A DNA stretch of 64,000 nt from Sequoia sempervirens. Taxonomy: Eukaryota > Streptophyta > Pinopsida > Cupressales > Cupressaceae. Below, one piece after another: positions 21,637-33,960 of the stretch. A program made the translations under genes and the position numbers. Position 1 is the first letter of the stretch, and each line of letters begins with the position of its first letter. Location: positions 489,374,711 to 489,438,710 of the forward strand of contig VDFB02270651.1 in NCBI GenBank assembly GCA_007258455.2, in the 5' to 3' direction. The notes under the pieces are model-generated. The model saw nothing but the letters and a program-made list of their open reading frames with translations. It was not told the DNA's origin and did no database searches.

Positions 21637-22142
21637 TCCTCACTAGCTTGATAAAGAACACATCTAGAAGGACTTTGAAAACCTCTCTTTTTTATATTAT
21701 CCCAAGTGAGACATTTATTGTGACAAGGAAGCCAAAGAATAAAATACACTTTGACCAACAATAAGAATTCCAAATTATTTTACACTAAGTAAATGCTTCA
21801 TATCCATTTCACTCATGCAATAAAAATTTATAACCATTTGACATTAAATAATCTCCCTTTGGATTATATTCCCAAGAAATAACATCATCCTCTTGTAAAG
21901 AACAACAAGGCTGACCTCTCTCAATATAGAATAGAGAGTAGCCCAATCATTTTGAAGCCCTTGTCATCCAACAAATCATATCTTTCTAAGAGAAAATACA
22001 AGGGTCACCCACATGATGAGAAGACTTAAAATCAACTAATCTTGACCAACCAGTTGCTAAGAAAATCTTACTTAAATCCTAGAGTTGATGAAAATATTGG
22101 AGAATGGGAGGATAAATCTTGCTAAAATGCTGTAGAAATTAT
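21637..22142 (-). pseudogene. LINE A, 5' part (post-RT linker region)
   Basis: Minus-strand text upstream of the zf-RVT motif of LINE A, with stops. Readable pieces include QGLQND.ATLYSI, MMLFLGNII and IVGQSVFYSL, typical of the region between the RT and zf-RVT in plant LINEs. It joins in frame to 14368 once M1 is removed. The element is 5'-truncated around 22142. Confidence 0.65.
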
Positions 22143-22356
22143 TTGTAGAGTTAATCATCTCATGTATTTTTTCAAATACTTGTACTTATCTCCACCATTA
22201 TAAAAGAATATTGCAATTATTTTTTATGCTTAACTTAATATTTATATGAGATTATCTTGTTAAAATTTGAACAATAAATATAGATAATACCCACATGAGT
22301 CTATGGCCTAACCTCATATTCAATGGTTGTGATTGTAGCTAGGGATTTATAAAGTT
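22143..22356. other. Short unassigned stretch between LINE A and LINE B
   Basis: AT-rich DNA with no ORF; probably original host (intron or intergenic) sequence. Its right end, GATTTATAAAGTT (22344-22356), is one copy of the LINE B target duplication. Confidence 0.5.
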
Positions 22357-22569
22357 TTGATTATAGGGGGAAAACGGGTTTTGAAGGGACCCAAAACCCT
22401 TTACAACAAAAAGGAAAAAAAGTTTCTCATAACTAAAAACATTGAAACATCAACAACATCCATTAGCAAACCAACAACCAGAACACAAATAACCAACAAC
22501 AAAAAAAATAGTAACAGGAAACAATACATAAAAGAACACTATTTCATATTCTTCAAGGTGTTTGCCACC

Positions 22570-24270
22570 TCAATTTTCTAGCTTCGATGTAGCTCTACCA
22601 TGTCCATTAGCTCTTTCTTCTCCTCTTCAAAGGTTTTTCTCAAGTTACCCCTGACCCTTGTACTTGGGCCTTTTGATTCATCTTTCCCAACCTTCTTCCC
22701 TTTCCTTTTTAGGGACTAATCCTTCTCCATCAACTCAACAAAGTAAATATGATCTTCTCTTAGTTCACTTATCTTATGAAAGAGGACCTCCAAAGATTCA
22801 AAACTATTCTTAACTAAATTGTGGCTAACATGAAGCAACTTCTTAATATCTGCATTAGTTTCATTAATCCTAGCCTCAATGTCATAGAGATGTTTCTCAC
22901 ACAGGGTTTTAAAATCTACAAATGCACATTCTAAGTCAACGAGTCTTTCAATCAAGATGTCTGAGGAAGAGCCCTTCAACACATTTTGTAAATTTTCTTT
23001 CAAACTCCTTATTTTGATATTCACCCTATTGAATTCATGTAGAACCCACTTGACTAGTTTGAACATGGAGGTGGCTTCTAAAGAAGCCATGTCCAGAAGC
23101 TCGAACATAGAAGTACTATCATCATTAAGGTAAGTTAAATCTTCAGAGAGGGGACTTACCTTTAATGGTTCTATTTTACCAGTATTTGGGCCCTCATCCT
23201 CATTCATGAACTTCCCACCAGAGTGCTCCACATTAGGTGAGAGATGAATAGTGGAGTCTTTGATTTCAACAATAGAATCCATAACACCCTTCTCCTTACA
23301 TTAGTTCTCAATATCCTTGAAATCCTCCTTTATAGTATGATTTTTTAGATTAGAAATCCACTCAAAAACCCTATGTGGCATTTACATGGGTTCCTTATGA
23401 TCAACATTATCTAGAAATACAACTTCATTTCGACCAACTACATCAGAAACATGACCAGTAACCTCCTTGTCTCCCTTAGAATGGGAGTCACTAGAGCCCA
23501 CCTCGGTATCATTACCAATGGAAGGGAAATCCAACTCCTATAAAATTATCCTCTTAGCAGCACCTTTCCTCTTAAGATTCCCCTTTTCTCATTTCTTAGA
23601 GGGGGTCGATGTAGGGGATGAAGATGCATCCTCATCCTCTGCATTCCAATCCTCTTCACTAGTGGCACTAGTATTTGACCCAGTCAAGAGGGAATATTTA
23701 ATGATAGCCTTCTCCTTCCCTTTTAGTGACTTGGTAGGTATATGGGCCCTGGCGTGCTCCATAATGAGGAGAATAATCCCCTCATGTAAAAAAAGGGCCC
23801 ACCTATTTTTCAAATGGGCATACGATGACACTTCCAACAAGGATAAAAGAAAGAAGATAAATGAGATAAACAACCCATGCCTAAAATGGTTTAACAAAGT
23901 GAAATGATGACCAATAATTGTAGTATAATGACCATCTAAGGTCACATAGTGCATGATTACCTCTGCAATATCAATCCAATTTTTCTTCAAGGAAGACCGC
24001 TCATAGCCGGGCAAGACTTCAACTTAATTAACTTCTTCCGTCCATCATCTTTAAAGAACTACTCCATGGCATCATCATTACTTTTCCTTTCCTTGAAAAA
24101 CTTATGACCCACCATCGGCAAGCCAGTGATGGAGGCATTAAACTCCTCATTAATCATAAGTTCCATACCCTTGACCCGAAGCCATCTTTCATGCCAAAAG
24201 CTAGAAAATTCTCTCGAGGCCTTAGGATCATGGCCATGAAGCTTTTCCAGGAAAGGCATGAAATTCCCGT
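22570..24270 (-). pseudogene. LINE B third ORF region, unknown protein
   Basis: Minus strand, downstream of the RNase H stop. A first block (24259-24059) reads MPFLEKLHGHDPKASREFSS, later ITGLPMVGHKFFKERK. After a stop and a frameshift it continues (24014-23589) with WIDIAEVIMHYVTLDGHY and HFTLLNHFRHG. A third open block (23282-22716, 188 codons) is rich in heptad-like Leu/Ile/Val spacing, probably coiled coil. Beyond it lies a long hydrophobic run (about 22560-22460, MYCFLLLFFLLLVICVLVVG), a potential membrane segment. I associate the VTGLPM-type domain with repeat-encoded proteins of conifers, from memory. Role unknown. Confidence 0.55.
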
Positions 24271-24481
24271 GCTCTAAAATTCTCCAAATTTTGTGATTTT
24301 TCCTCCATCTTGCATAAGAGTGAGGCTAAATCCTGCTACGATCACCCCCATAATCACAAACACTTTATATAGAAACCCCAGGAAGGAGGCGGACTTAAGA
24401 AAACAAACCAGCAGAACAATACCCACAAAGTGTGTGGTGAAAATGTAGATAATAATGAAAATAACACTCCATAGAATGAGC

Positions 24482-25000
24482 TCAACCGTAGCCATCTCTT
24501 CGCAATAAAGACTTAGCATCCTCAAGAAGGAGGGAGTAATCTTCCCATGAATTAAAATCATCAATTCTAATAGCCTCATTAGCGAAGAAATTTTCCAATG
24601 AATTTCCCTCTCGATAGATATGAGCAATAGAAGTTTCCTCAAAGGATCTAAAAATCATAATAGCATTCTCGATCAAATGATCAATGTTCTAGCTTGGCTT
24701 CTGAATTCCATGTAGGCAATTAATTATATTAAGTAATCTCCCTCTACTGAAAGTTTGGAGTACCCCCTGTCTAGTGCAAACTTGATACCAATAAACACAG
24801 CCTCCGTTTCTGCACTGTGATTGGAATTTTTTCCCAATTATAGTGTCACCACACCCAAGAATCTACCAACATCATCTCTCAATACCCCCCCACAACCTAC
24901 AGGCCCAAGATTACCCTTGGCTTCCCTATCAAAGTTAATATTAACCCACCTTAGAGGAGGGGGTCTCCACTTAGTACTCAATTAGGCATTGATGCTTGAC
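24482..25000 (-). pseudogene. LINE B RNase H domain
   Basis: Minus strand: RWVNINFDREAKGNLGPVGC, GGVLRDDVGRFLG, HSAETEAVFIGIKFALD and finally IAHIYREGNSLENFFANEA before the stop at 24482. This is the RVT_3-type RNase H at the C-terminus of plant LINE ORF2, with at least two internal stops. Confidence 0.85.
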
Positions 25001-27930
25001 TTACCAACCTCAGATAGTAAAGAAGAAATCTTCCATTTGGAAGTTACCATTAAATAATAACCACCTAATCAAGAGGACACAACACACCAAGGAGAGTCAA
25101 TGCCATGAAGAAAAAAATTCTCCAAAATAGCTCTTCAAATTTTGATAAAAACACTTTCCACCTTGAGCTTAGAATCCCAAAAAATATAGTTGTTTCTTTC
25201 TTTCCAAATGCCCGAAGCAATATGTGGGGTCATAAGATCTCAAAGCCCTCTAAATATGGGGGAAGAAGAGGGGAATTTCCACTGATCAAGAAAGCTACTA
25301 AGAGAGCCCAAGAATAACCAATCCAAATTCTAGAGATTAAGGAACTTACTCCAAATGAGATGAGAAAAACTACACCCAATGAACAAATGAAAAGCACCCT
25401 CCACATCAGACTCACAAAGCGCACACTTATTAGGAATAGAAAATCCCCCTTTACAAAGACTATCCTAAGTTAGCACTTTTCTTTGCATTAGGAGCTAGAA
25501 GAAGACATTCACCTTAGGGACCAGTAGCTTATTCCACACTTTCCCCTAGAAAGGAAAAGGGTTAGGTTTCACCATGGAATTGAAAAAGGATGAGGCCAAA
25601 AAAAAATTACCATTGGCATAAGGGGCCCAAATCACGTGACCAGGTCTCAGAAATTGGGGAATTCTAATATTAGAAAGGAATTCGTGAAGAACATTCAAGG
25701 AGGGATCCCAATTCTGAAAATATTTTCATGCACCATTCTGAATATAGTCAACCACCATAATACCAAAAAGGAATTTTTAAATACCAACAATGGGAGTGGC
25801 GCAACGACAATTAACCAGAGGTTCATTATCACAGGTCAGACATCCTCCCAAAAAGGATCCTGGATCCATCACCCAACAACCACTTAAGACCTTTAGCAAT
25901 AAGTTCTCTACAAGGGTTGATATTCTTCTAGAAACAAGATCCCAATGGGATAGCCTCTGAGTTTAGAATGTCCCAAGGTTTCCCCACTCCTGAAAACTAT
26001 TAAAATTTTCTTAACTAGCGAGGACCAACCCACCTCCCCTTCCAAAATTCTCCAAATGTTCATCGATAGTAAGGCCTTATTGAAATATTTTATGTTTCTA
26101 ATGCCCAGACCACCCGAATTCTTAGGCCTAAAAACAAGTTCCCATGTAACAAGAGGAATTTTAGCTTTAGCTTCCACCCCCAACCACAAGAATCTTCTCA
26201 TAATTTGTTCCATCTTTTCTTCAAACTTTGTAGGAATCCTAAACAAACTAAGAGCATACAGAGGGAGACTCTACAGAATAGATGAGAGAAGCTGAATTTT
26301 CCCAGCCTAGTTGAGAAGATCTCCCTTTCAACCAACTAGCTTCCTATTAAACTTTTCCAAAAGCCCAAACCAAAGGGAATCCAAGATCTTAGAAACACAC
26401 AAGGGAAGGCCCAAGTAAGTTGAAGGAAAGTCACCTAGATTACAAGATATAATTCTCACAAGCTTCAGTTGGAGGAACTCAAGAGTATTGAGAAAGAATA
26501 GCTAACTCTTGGGGAAATTAACACGCTAACCAAAATCCTTCTCATAGCCTTCAATTAGCAACTTAGTAGCCTTGATTTCCTTGACAGAGGATTCACCCAT
26601 CATAATTGTATCATCAACAAATTGTTGATGAGTGATGGGCTCACATCTAGAAGAAGGGCCAAGACCCCTCAGGGATCCAGACCTTAGTGGCTTCTAAATT
26701 TTCCTTCCCAAAGCCTCTTCCATTAAAATAAATAGCAGCAGAGAAATAGGGCCTCCCTATCAGAGATGGAGAGTTTTTAACAAGAAAAACAAAAGAAGGG
26801 GTCGAGATAAGCTATTCAACAATAGGAATTTCTAATTAACTCTGTCATAAGCCATGAGGAGGTCCAACTTAAGAAAAAAAAACCTTGCTTCTTATTAGCA
26901 TACAAAGAATGAGCCACCTCATGAACTATTATGATGGAATGGGTATGTGTAGGATCATGATGGGCCAAAAAGTGGCGATATGATGGGTATTTGTAGGGTA
27001 TGGGGCTGACAACTTTTTTTAACCAAAAATTGATGAAATGAAAAGGGTTTTTAATGGAGATTCTTAGATATCCACCAATATAAGGTATGCTTTACTTTGA
27101 ATTTAATAAATAATTATTATTCATTTTCTATTTGAATTATGACTAAAGTCCTGATTGATAGGCTGATTGAAAAACATCTATAGCTTTCAAACGGTATAAT
27201 ATTTTTTGAATCCAAAACATGTGTCACATTCTATGCTTCACATACTATAGGATTAAAAAAATTAAAAAAATGAATTTCATGAAGTTTTGACCAGGTTAAG
27301 GTGGTTAGACATACGATTTTTTATATTCTTTAAAAGTTATAAAAAAATCATAATTAATTATTTACTTGGAAAAAAAATACAAAAAAATATGCATCACATC
27401 CATACATGAGTCCTCTACTTATGTCTACAATATTATAAAAAAATATTATCATTTTATTGTGGTTAGGGTGGTCAGACAGACACCTAATTCTTATTTTCCC
27501 CGAAATTTAAGTACTATCATTGAAATTTTAAATTTTCACCAAATAGATTTAAAAAATAAACCTAGTAGTTTAGAAACTACATTAAATTTTCTACAAATTC
27601 TATTCTTACATATTTTTGAAATAATATAGATAACTTATTCAAATTTTTATGTCAAGTTGCCTAACTCTGATTTTTTTGAATTTTTTATTACGTAAGGGCC
27701 TATTTTTTCCATGATGATCCTGCACATACCCAAATCTATAATTTGGTGACCCTTAACAAAGCTACTCTGCTGATTAGAGATAAGATCTAGGAAGATTCTC
27801 TGGAGCCTAGTAGCCAACACTTTGGAAAAGATATTGTAATTAGAATTATAGAGATTGATCGGTCTAAAATCCCGAAAGCCATTAGCATCGGCGGTCTTGG
27901 GAATCAAGATAATGAAAGTGGAATTCAATT
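25000..27930 (-). pseudogene. LINE B reverse transcriptase and zf-RVT (split by M2)
   Basis: FIILIPKTADANGFRDFRPI and QQSSFVKGHQIID read down to 27732. The frame resumes at 26940 with SIIIVHEVAHSLYANKK, LKLDLLMAYDRV. The active-site box reads HQQFVDDTIMMGES (about 26640-26590), FVDD in place of the usual FADD. A thumb/zf-RVT region follows to about 25000 (for example RRFLWLGVEAKAKIPLVTW at 26208). Stops are present throughout. Confidence 0.88.
26941..27731 (+). mobile_element. TIR element M2 (791 bp)
   Basis: Starts GGGTATGTGTAGGATCATGA and ends CATGATGATCCTGCACATACCC, so its ends are inverted repeats of at least 18 bp. Target duplication GAAT (26937-26940) and AAAT (27732-27735, one mismatch). 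It sits in the LINE B RT: removing M2 with one 4-bp copy joins the two halves of the conserved QIID/SIIIVHE segment in frame. No ORF for a transposase, so non-autonomous. Confidence 0.9.
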
Positions 27931-28552
27931 ATTTAAGCAATTCTATAGAACCAAAGAACTCCTTGGTGGCATTGATAACATCAACTGCCACAATATGCCA
28001 ACAAGATTGAAAGAACATGAATGGGAAACCATCAGGCCTGGGGGCCTTGTTACCTTTAAAGGAAAACACTGCCTCCTTGATCTCCTTTGAGGAAGGAATA
28101 GCAACCAAATTCTTATTAAGGTGATCTGGAACAAGCTAGGGAATGATATCAAGCTAATACTCCATACTTCTTTGATCCCAAACTAGATCATCCCAGAGAA
28201 TATGTTCAAAGAAATGAGCAACAACACTCCTAATAGCCTCATCATTAGCCAACATCACCACATCAGCTATAATTGAAGAAATAATGTTCGCTTATTTGTG
28301 CCTTAAGGCAGTAAGGTGGAAAAACTTGGAGTTTTGATTGCCCAATTTGAGCCAAATAGCCTGAGATGATTGCCTCCAAAAATCCTCCTCCTTAGAAACA
28401 ATGTCATGAAGTTGCACCAATAGAGAGTCTTCACTCAATTGAAGCTCCTCTGACAAGCCCAAAGATTGATTTTCCTTCTAAACAAGATCCAAATGTTGGA
28501 TGAGAGACTTCTTGGAATAAAAAATATGGCCAAAAGACTCCCTGTTCCATTT

Positions 28553-29447
28553 TTAAAGATTTTTTTTCACAATTGCCAACTTTTTAGCAACTCTGAACAT
28601 TGCACTACTATCAATATTTACTTGCCACCAACTAATATAATCCATGAATATAGAATCCCTCAACCACATGGCTTCAAACCGAAAAGGAAAATTCTTTCTA
28701 CCACCAACCTTATCAGCTACAAAAGAGATAGGGAAGTGATCAGAGCCACACCTCATAATCGAAGAAAAAGAGCAAGAAAAATCCATGAACCACAAAGTCA
28801 AAACAAGAGCTCGGTCCAATTTGACTTGGATATTGTCAAAACCAACTCTCCTATTAGACTAAGTGAATTTGGTTCCCTTCAAACCCATGCCAATGAGAGC
28901 AATATCATCAATAAATAATCTCAAATCCAGATGGCTATCAGGGTGAACCTGAGACCCACCTAGTTTCTCATTGTCAAATAAAGGGGTATCAAAATCTCCC
29001 ATTACTAGCCAAGGGGAATCCAAAAAAGCTGAGCGTAATGATCCAAGCTCATCCCAAAGCCTCTTCCTCACCCTTTTCAAGTTAGGAGCATAGATATTAG
29101 AAATGATCTAGGAGGCATTGTCTTGAGGACTAACAAATCTGGTATCCACATGATTGAAGCCATCTGCAATAGGATACCTTTAACAAATCTAGGATTCCAA
29201 AATGTAGCTAGGCCACTTGATTCCCCTTCTAAGCTAACTCCATAAAAGCCATAGTATTTAAAAAAAGGTTCTTCAGAGCTTCCAGTTTATCAATCTGTAT
29301 TTTAGTTTCTTGAATCAACAAAACATTTGGTTTGTGGTCCCGAATAAGATTTTTTAGGAGTTCATGCTTATGCACATTGTTTAACCCCCTGATATTACAC
29401 AAAATGAACTTCATTTTCATGAGGAAGGAGTGCTCTTCTAAAATCAC
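28553..29447 (-). pseudogene. LINE B endonuclease domain
   Basis: Minus strand, start of ORF2: MKFILCNIRGLNNVHKHELL, KPNVLLIQETK, then SPWLVMGDFDTPLFDNEKLG and, near 28740, CGSDHFPISF. These are the N-x-R-G, Q-E-T-K, G-D-F and S-D-H motifs of the apurinic-type (exonuclease-endonuclease-phosphatase) LINE endonuclease that nicks the target. Several stops. Confidence 0.88.
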
Positions 29448-29544
29448 AAATCAAAAAGGGTCTTTTGGACTCCTTCTGTAATATTTATCTTATAGTCTCT
29501 CTCCCTACTTTTCTGAGAGGAAGGCCTCCCCTGAATTTGATGTT

Positions 29545-31068
29545 TCAATCCATAATTAGCTTTTTTTGAATCCAAGGAGGGGGAGAGGAGTTCTTCTTTT
29601 TCCTATCTCTCACAAGAATATAGCCTTCATCTTCCTTACTCGAAGTATCCACGATCACCAAAGTAGCTTCCCCACCCACAAGACTAGAGGCATGGTTCAA
29701 AGATAACGAAGGAGTCACATTTGGCTCCAAAGAAACATTTTTAGGGGAGTAAAAAATATTCAAGACATGATCCACATCGATATCCATAGAAGGAAAAGTC
29801 TCCTCATTCTTAAGCTTCTTGTCCAACTCACCACCAGGGGATTGAGGAATAATCAAAGCACCCACATTTTATTCTACCATCAACACAACACCACCATCAT
29901 GGGGTGCAAAAGAGCCCTTTTCCTCCTTGACCTTCCAAAGTTTAGTTTGGGCTACAACCTTAGGAGGGGCAGCATTAACTGGGCAGTCTTTGGTCCAATG
30001 ACCCATTTTTTTACACTTGAAGCACACAAATGGGAATGACTCACAAATAGTCTGCTTCTTCCAACTACCCACCTTTAAGCTCAAATAAAAGAATTCATGC
30101 AAAACAAAATCTTGATCAATCATAACATAACGTATAGTAGCAACTAAGCATCTTCTTGATAGAGTAGCTTCATCAATAGAAACTAACTACCTGAAAGAGT
30201 TGGAAACCACTTTAAATACCTCCTAGACTCAGTACTCCAAGGGAAGATTAGCCACCTTGATCCAAATAGGAGAAGAGTGAAAAAGGAACTTTGAGAGATC
30301 CATACCAGGTTCCCAAGGGCGCAGAGCCAGAGTCAAATGACCAAAGACCCATGACCCTTTTGAAAAGAACATCCTTAAATCTTCATCGCAAGAAAAGGAA
30401 AAAGAAAAGAAGCCTTTGGCCATGGTTGTGACTTCCACCTTCCCCTTCAAAGCTTGTTTCTTGCAAACCCATGAACACATGTCCTCAATACTAGGTCTCA
30501 TACCCAAGAACGTGCCCACTAATGAAAAATCCATTCTAGCAATGTTCTTATCCAAAATGGAGTTTAGAATGGAAAGGGAAAATCCACTCTCAACAATGGA
30601 GGAAATAGATTTAGAAGCAATACCCTTACCTAAATTAATCTTGGAAGAAAAAAAGTCAGCCCACCTCTACCCAAGTAAAGAAGACTATCTCGCCAATTAG
30701 GAAATATTCGTCAGAACATGCTCTTCCTGGGGCTTCGGATTTGGGGGAGCCCTAGAAGAATCACTAGCAATCCCCCCCACAACAACCTTTGTAGCTTGAA
30801 CCAAAACCTCCACAGATGAGCAACCTTCGCATGCTTCCTTGAAAGTAAAAACCACACACTGACCCACAATGCCCAGACCTTGGACCATACCCATCCCAAG
30901 CAAATCATCCTCCCCAACCTCTACATCATAAAACCCAAAATCCATAGGCTGACCAAACTAGAATCTGCCATGATCGCCAGGGAGGGAATTCAAATTCAAA
31001 TTCAAATCACTAAGACCTGCCTCATCAATGTTCTTTTCCCCAATGTTCTCTTCCCCAACACTCACCAT
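29545..31068 (-). pseudogene. LINE B ORF1: DUF4283 and CCHC zinc knuckle
   Basis: Starts with Met at 31068 (VSVGEENIGEKNIDEAG). DUF4283 lies at about 30555-30229: FSLVGTFLGMRPSIEDM, TMAKGFFSFSFSCDEDL, WIKVANLPLEY. A CCHC knuckle FVCFKCKKMGHWTKDCP follows at about 30030. The tail ends at 29545. DUF4283 proteins are the RNA-binding gag-like ORF1 of plant LINEs. Stops at about 30960 and 30697 and a frame change break it. Only 13 nt separate the TSD from the first ATG. Confidence 0.82.
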
Positions 31069-31094
31069 TGGAAAGTGACATGATTTATAAAGTT

Positions 31095-31928
31095 ATTATA
31101 TATTCTTTATAGTGTTTAAAGTTGTTTTTTATAAAAAAAAAAGCAGGGTTAGGGCCCTAATCTCATACACAATAGTAGTTCAAAGTATAATCATAACCAT
31201 AACCAGGGTTAGTGTTTAAATTTTTTATTAAATAGTAAACAATTATAAATCTTTATAGTTGTGTTGGTAAAGTATTATTTATTTAAATACTTGTGACAAA
31301 ATTATTTTGTGTTGTACTTGGTTGATAGAACAATAAACACTTTATTTGATAAACATCTTTAGATATTGTTATTAAGTTTTAATAATTTCATAGATATAAT
31401 AAATTTAAGATATTTCAAGTTATCTTTAATAAAAGAAAATACTTTGAAAGTATTGTAATTCATAATAATTGATGATTATTTTCAAAGATATCCAACACAA
31501 TACAATAGTTTTTTATTGTAAGAAGGATAATTTAATTTTTGTCTTAAGATTTTTCTAATGACATTATAATTATTCTAGAATAATTAATGTGTGTTCTATT
31601 AAAATTGGAGGAGATAATAGATTTATCTATTTTACATGCCATTATAAATTGATTTAAAAATATTTAATTCAACCCTAAGTAATCATCTTACTTAATGTAC
31701 AAAATTAGCACATAGGAAAAGTGTTTATTCAAACTACATCCAAGGTCACATCCTTCTTTGTAGATAATTACATGTGATTAATAAAATCATTAGTTCTACT
31801 TAACAAAATTGCTTCTCAAATTTATCTTTAAATTAATTGGATTTTTTTTTCTAAATTATTCTAAATTAAAATATTTTTCTTTTATAGATGAACATGGTAG
31901 TTTAATTAAAACTAAACTAGTTGTATCT
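31095..31928. other. Unassigned AT-rich stretch between LINE B and Copia C-
   Basis: No ORF of note. It contains an A-run near 31130 and two GCAGGGTTAG/CCAGGGTTAG motifs at about 31143 and 31204. It is probably host sequence. TATCT at 31924-31928 is one copy of the C- target duplication. Confidence 0.5.
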
Positions 31929-32424
31929 TGAAGGGAAGGGGTAGAGGATTAGAGAAGAAAAATGAAAATGAAAAAAAAAAAAACCTAAAATATGAATACA
32001 ATAGCAATAAAATGGAAAAAAAAATGCATAAGAATACTGCCCTCAACACACAAAATGCACAACATAAATTAGACAATAACTAGCTACATATATCTATTAA
32101 AAATATAGAATAATTTCAGTAGAGCTTTGCTACTCTATTTTTCTTCTTCTTCTCTCCTTTTTTGTTCTTTGCTCTCTCAATTTTTATAAGAATACAAATC
32201 AAAAATTAATTCCCTTCTGTAGAAACATTAGATTCTTACTTTCCTTATAAGAAAAATAGAAGGATTAATGCAATTTCCAAAAATAGAGAGAATGCCAGAA
32301 ATCAAATCGGAACATTCCATTTAATGAGAACGTTTTCTCCTTACCCAAAATCAACTACTGTCAAAGATTAGCAACTATCAAAAATCAAATCTTAATGTTG
32401 GTAGTTGAGATTATATTTCCAACA
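31929..32424 (-). repeat. 3' LTR of Copia C-
   Basis: About 496 bp, matching 55364-55872 along its length. On the minus strand it starts TGTTGGAAATATAATC and ends CCCTTCA. The preceding polypurine tract is AAGGGGGAGTGTTGG-like. Confidence 0.9.
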
Positions 32425-33960
32425 CTCCCCCTTAATCTCAACTAGCTGACATTCTTCTCAAAAATTTATACTTGAGGTACAAAACTATTTGTACCATTTT
32501 CAAAGCTTCCATCTTCATTTCTAGTGTTGCAATTATTTATGTCATCTTTAGCATGGAGACCCAAACAATTTCTCAAATATTCAAATACATTTTTTTCCAA
32601 TGGTTTAGTGAAAATATTAGCAAATTGATCTTCAGATCTACAAAACTCTAAACATATTTCTTTTTTTATTAACTAGCTCTCTTATAAAATAATATTTAGT
32701 GTCTATATTCTTCCTTCTTTTATGAAAAATATGATTTTTAGATAGTGCAATGGCTGATTTATTATCACAATAAATCATTTTTTCTTTATCTTTTTCATGG
32801 ATCAACTCAGCTAGCATTCTTCTCCTCCATACAACTTGACATATTGCTCATGTGGCTTCCACATACCATGCTTATGTTGAAGAAAGAGAGATAATGGGTC
32901 ATTTATTTGAAGCCCATGATACAACCCATATTCCAAAATGTAAAATATAACTAGGGTATGTGCAGGATCATCATGGAAAAAATAGACCCTTAAGTGGCAA
33001 AAAATTTAGAAAAATCAGAGTTAGGCAACTTGACGTAAAAATTTAAATAAGTTATCTATATTATTTAAAAAATATGTAAGAATAGAATATGTAAAAAATT
33101 TAATGTAGTCTCCAAACTACAAGGTTTATTTTTTATTTTTGAAAATCTATTTGGTGAAAATTTGAAATTTCAATGTAGTATTACTTAAATTTCAAGGAAA
33201 AATAAGAAGTAGGTGTCTGTCGACCACCCTAACAACAATAAAATGATAATATTTTTTATAAAATTTTAGATATAAGTAGAGGACTCAAGTCGGATGTGAT
33301 GCATATTTTTTTGTAATTTTTTCCAAGTAAATAATTAATTATGATTTTTTTATTACAACTTTTAAAAATATAAAAAATTGTATGTCTGACCACCTTAACT
33401 TGGTCAAAACTTCATGAAATTCATTTTTTCTTAAATTTTAATCCTATAGTATGTGAAGCATAGAATGTGACACATGTTTTGGATTCAAAAAATATGATAC
33501 CGTTTGAAAGCTATGGATGTTTTTCAATTAGCTTATCAATCAGGACTTTAGTCATAATTCAAATAGAAAATAAATAATAATTATTTATTAAATTAAAATA
33601 CTTAAAGCATAATTTATATTGGTGTAAATTTGAGAATCTCCTTTAAAAACCCTTTTCATTTTATCATTTTTGGGTTAAAAAAATTCGTCAGCCACATACC
33701 CTACACATACCCATCATATTGCCACTTTTTGGCCCATCATGATCCTACACATACCCACCATGGGTAATTTTCCTATCATTAATGCTACCAAAACAATTAC
33801 TATCTGTGTATCCAATGATTTTTAACTCATCTATAGCTGAATATAAAATTCCATAGTTCTTAGTTCCATAGACATACCTCAATATCCTTTTTCTAGCTTG
33901 CCAATGAGATTCTTTTGGAAAATCCACAAACTTTGAGATAAGGCTCACACCATACATGAT
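32425..33960 (-). pseudogene. C- RNase H region (split by M3)
   Basis: Minus strand: SKFVDFPKESHWQARKRILR, YVYGTKNYGILYS, GYTDSNCFGSINDRKITHG, then beyond M3 YILHFGIWVVSWA and the rest toward the 3' LTR. This is the Copia RNase H region. Several stops; the copy is non-functional. Confidence 0.8.
32954..33756 (-). mobile_element. TIR element M3 (803 bp)
   Basis: Starts GGGTATGTGCAGGATCATCA and ends CATGATCCTACACATACCC. Orientation is opposite to M2, M4 and M5. Target duplication ACTA (32950-32953) / ACCA (33757-33760). It interrupts the C- RNase H; with one 4-bp copy removed the frame continues across the junction. Near its right end CATACCC recurs (CATACCCTACACATACCC), possible subterminal binding repeats. 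Confidence 0.88.

Larger units (their letters stand above)
22357..31081 (-). mobile_element. LINE B, L1-type retrotransposon with perfect 13-bp TSD
   Basis: GATTTATAAAGTT at 22344-22356 and again at 31082-31094 brackets the element exactly. Transcript order (minus): ORF1 (31068 to 29545, DUF4283 and zinc knuckle), ORF2 (29447 to 24482, endonuclease, RT, RNase H), then an unusual third ORF region (about 24270 to 22570), then a short 3' end without a long poly(A). TIR element M2 (26941-27731) interrupts ORF2. All ORFs contain stops or shifts, so the copy is dead. Without M2 and its duplication it is about 7.9 kb, long for a plant L1 because of the third ORF. Confidence 0.88.

Noticed and set aside
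27647..27928. 93-codon ORF as one RT piece
   Set aside because: Only the part down to 27732 is LINE sequence; the rest is the end of M2.
33745..33957. 70-codon ORF ending HGGYV taken as the continuing C- RNase H
   Set aside because: The last residues are encoded by the end of TIR element M3; the true RNase H frame resumes beyond 32953.
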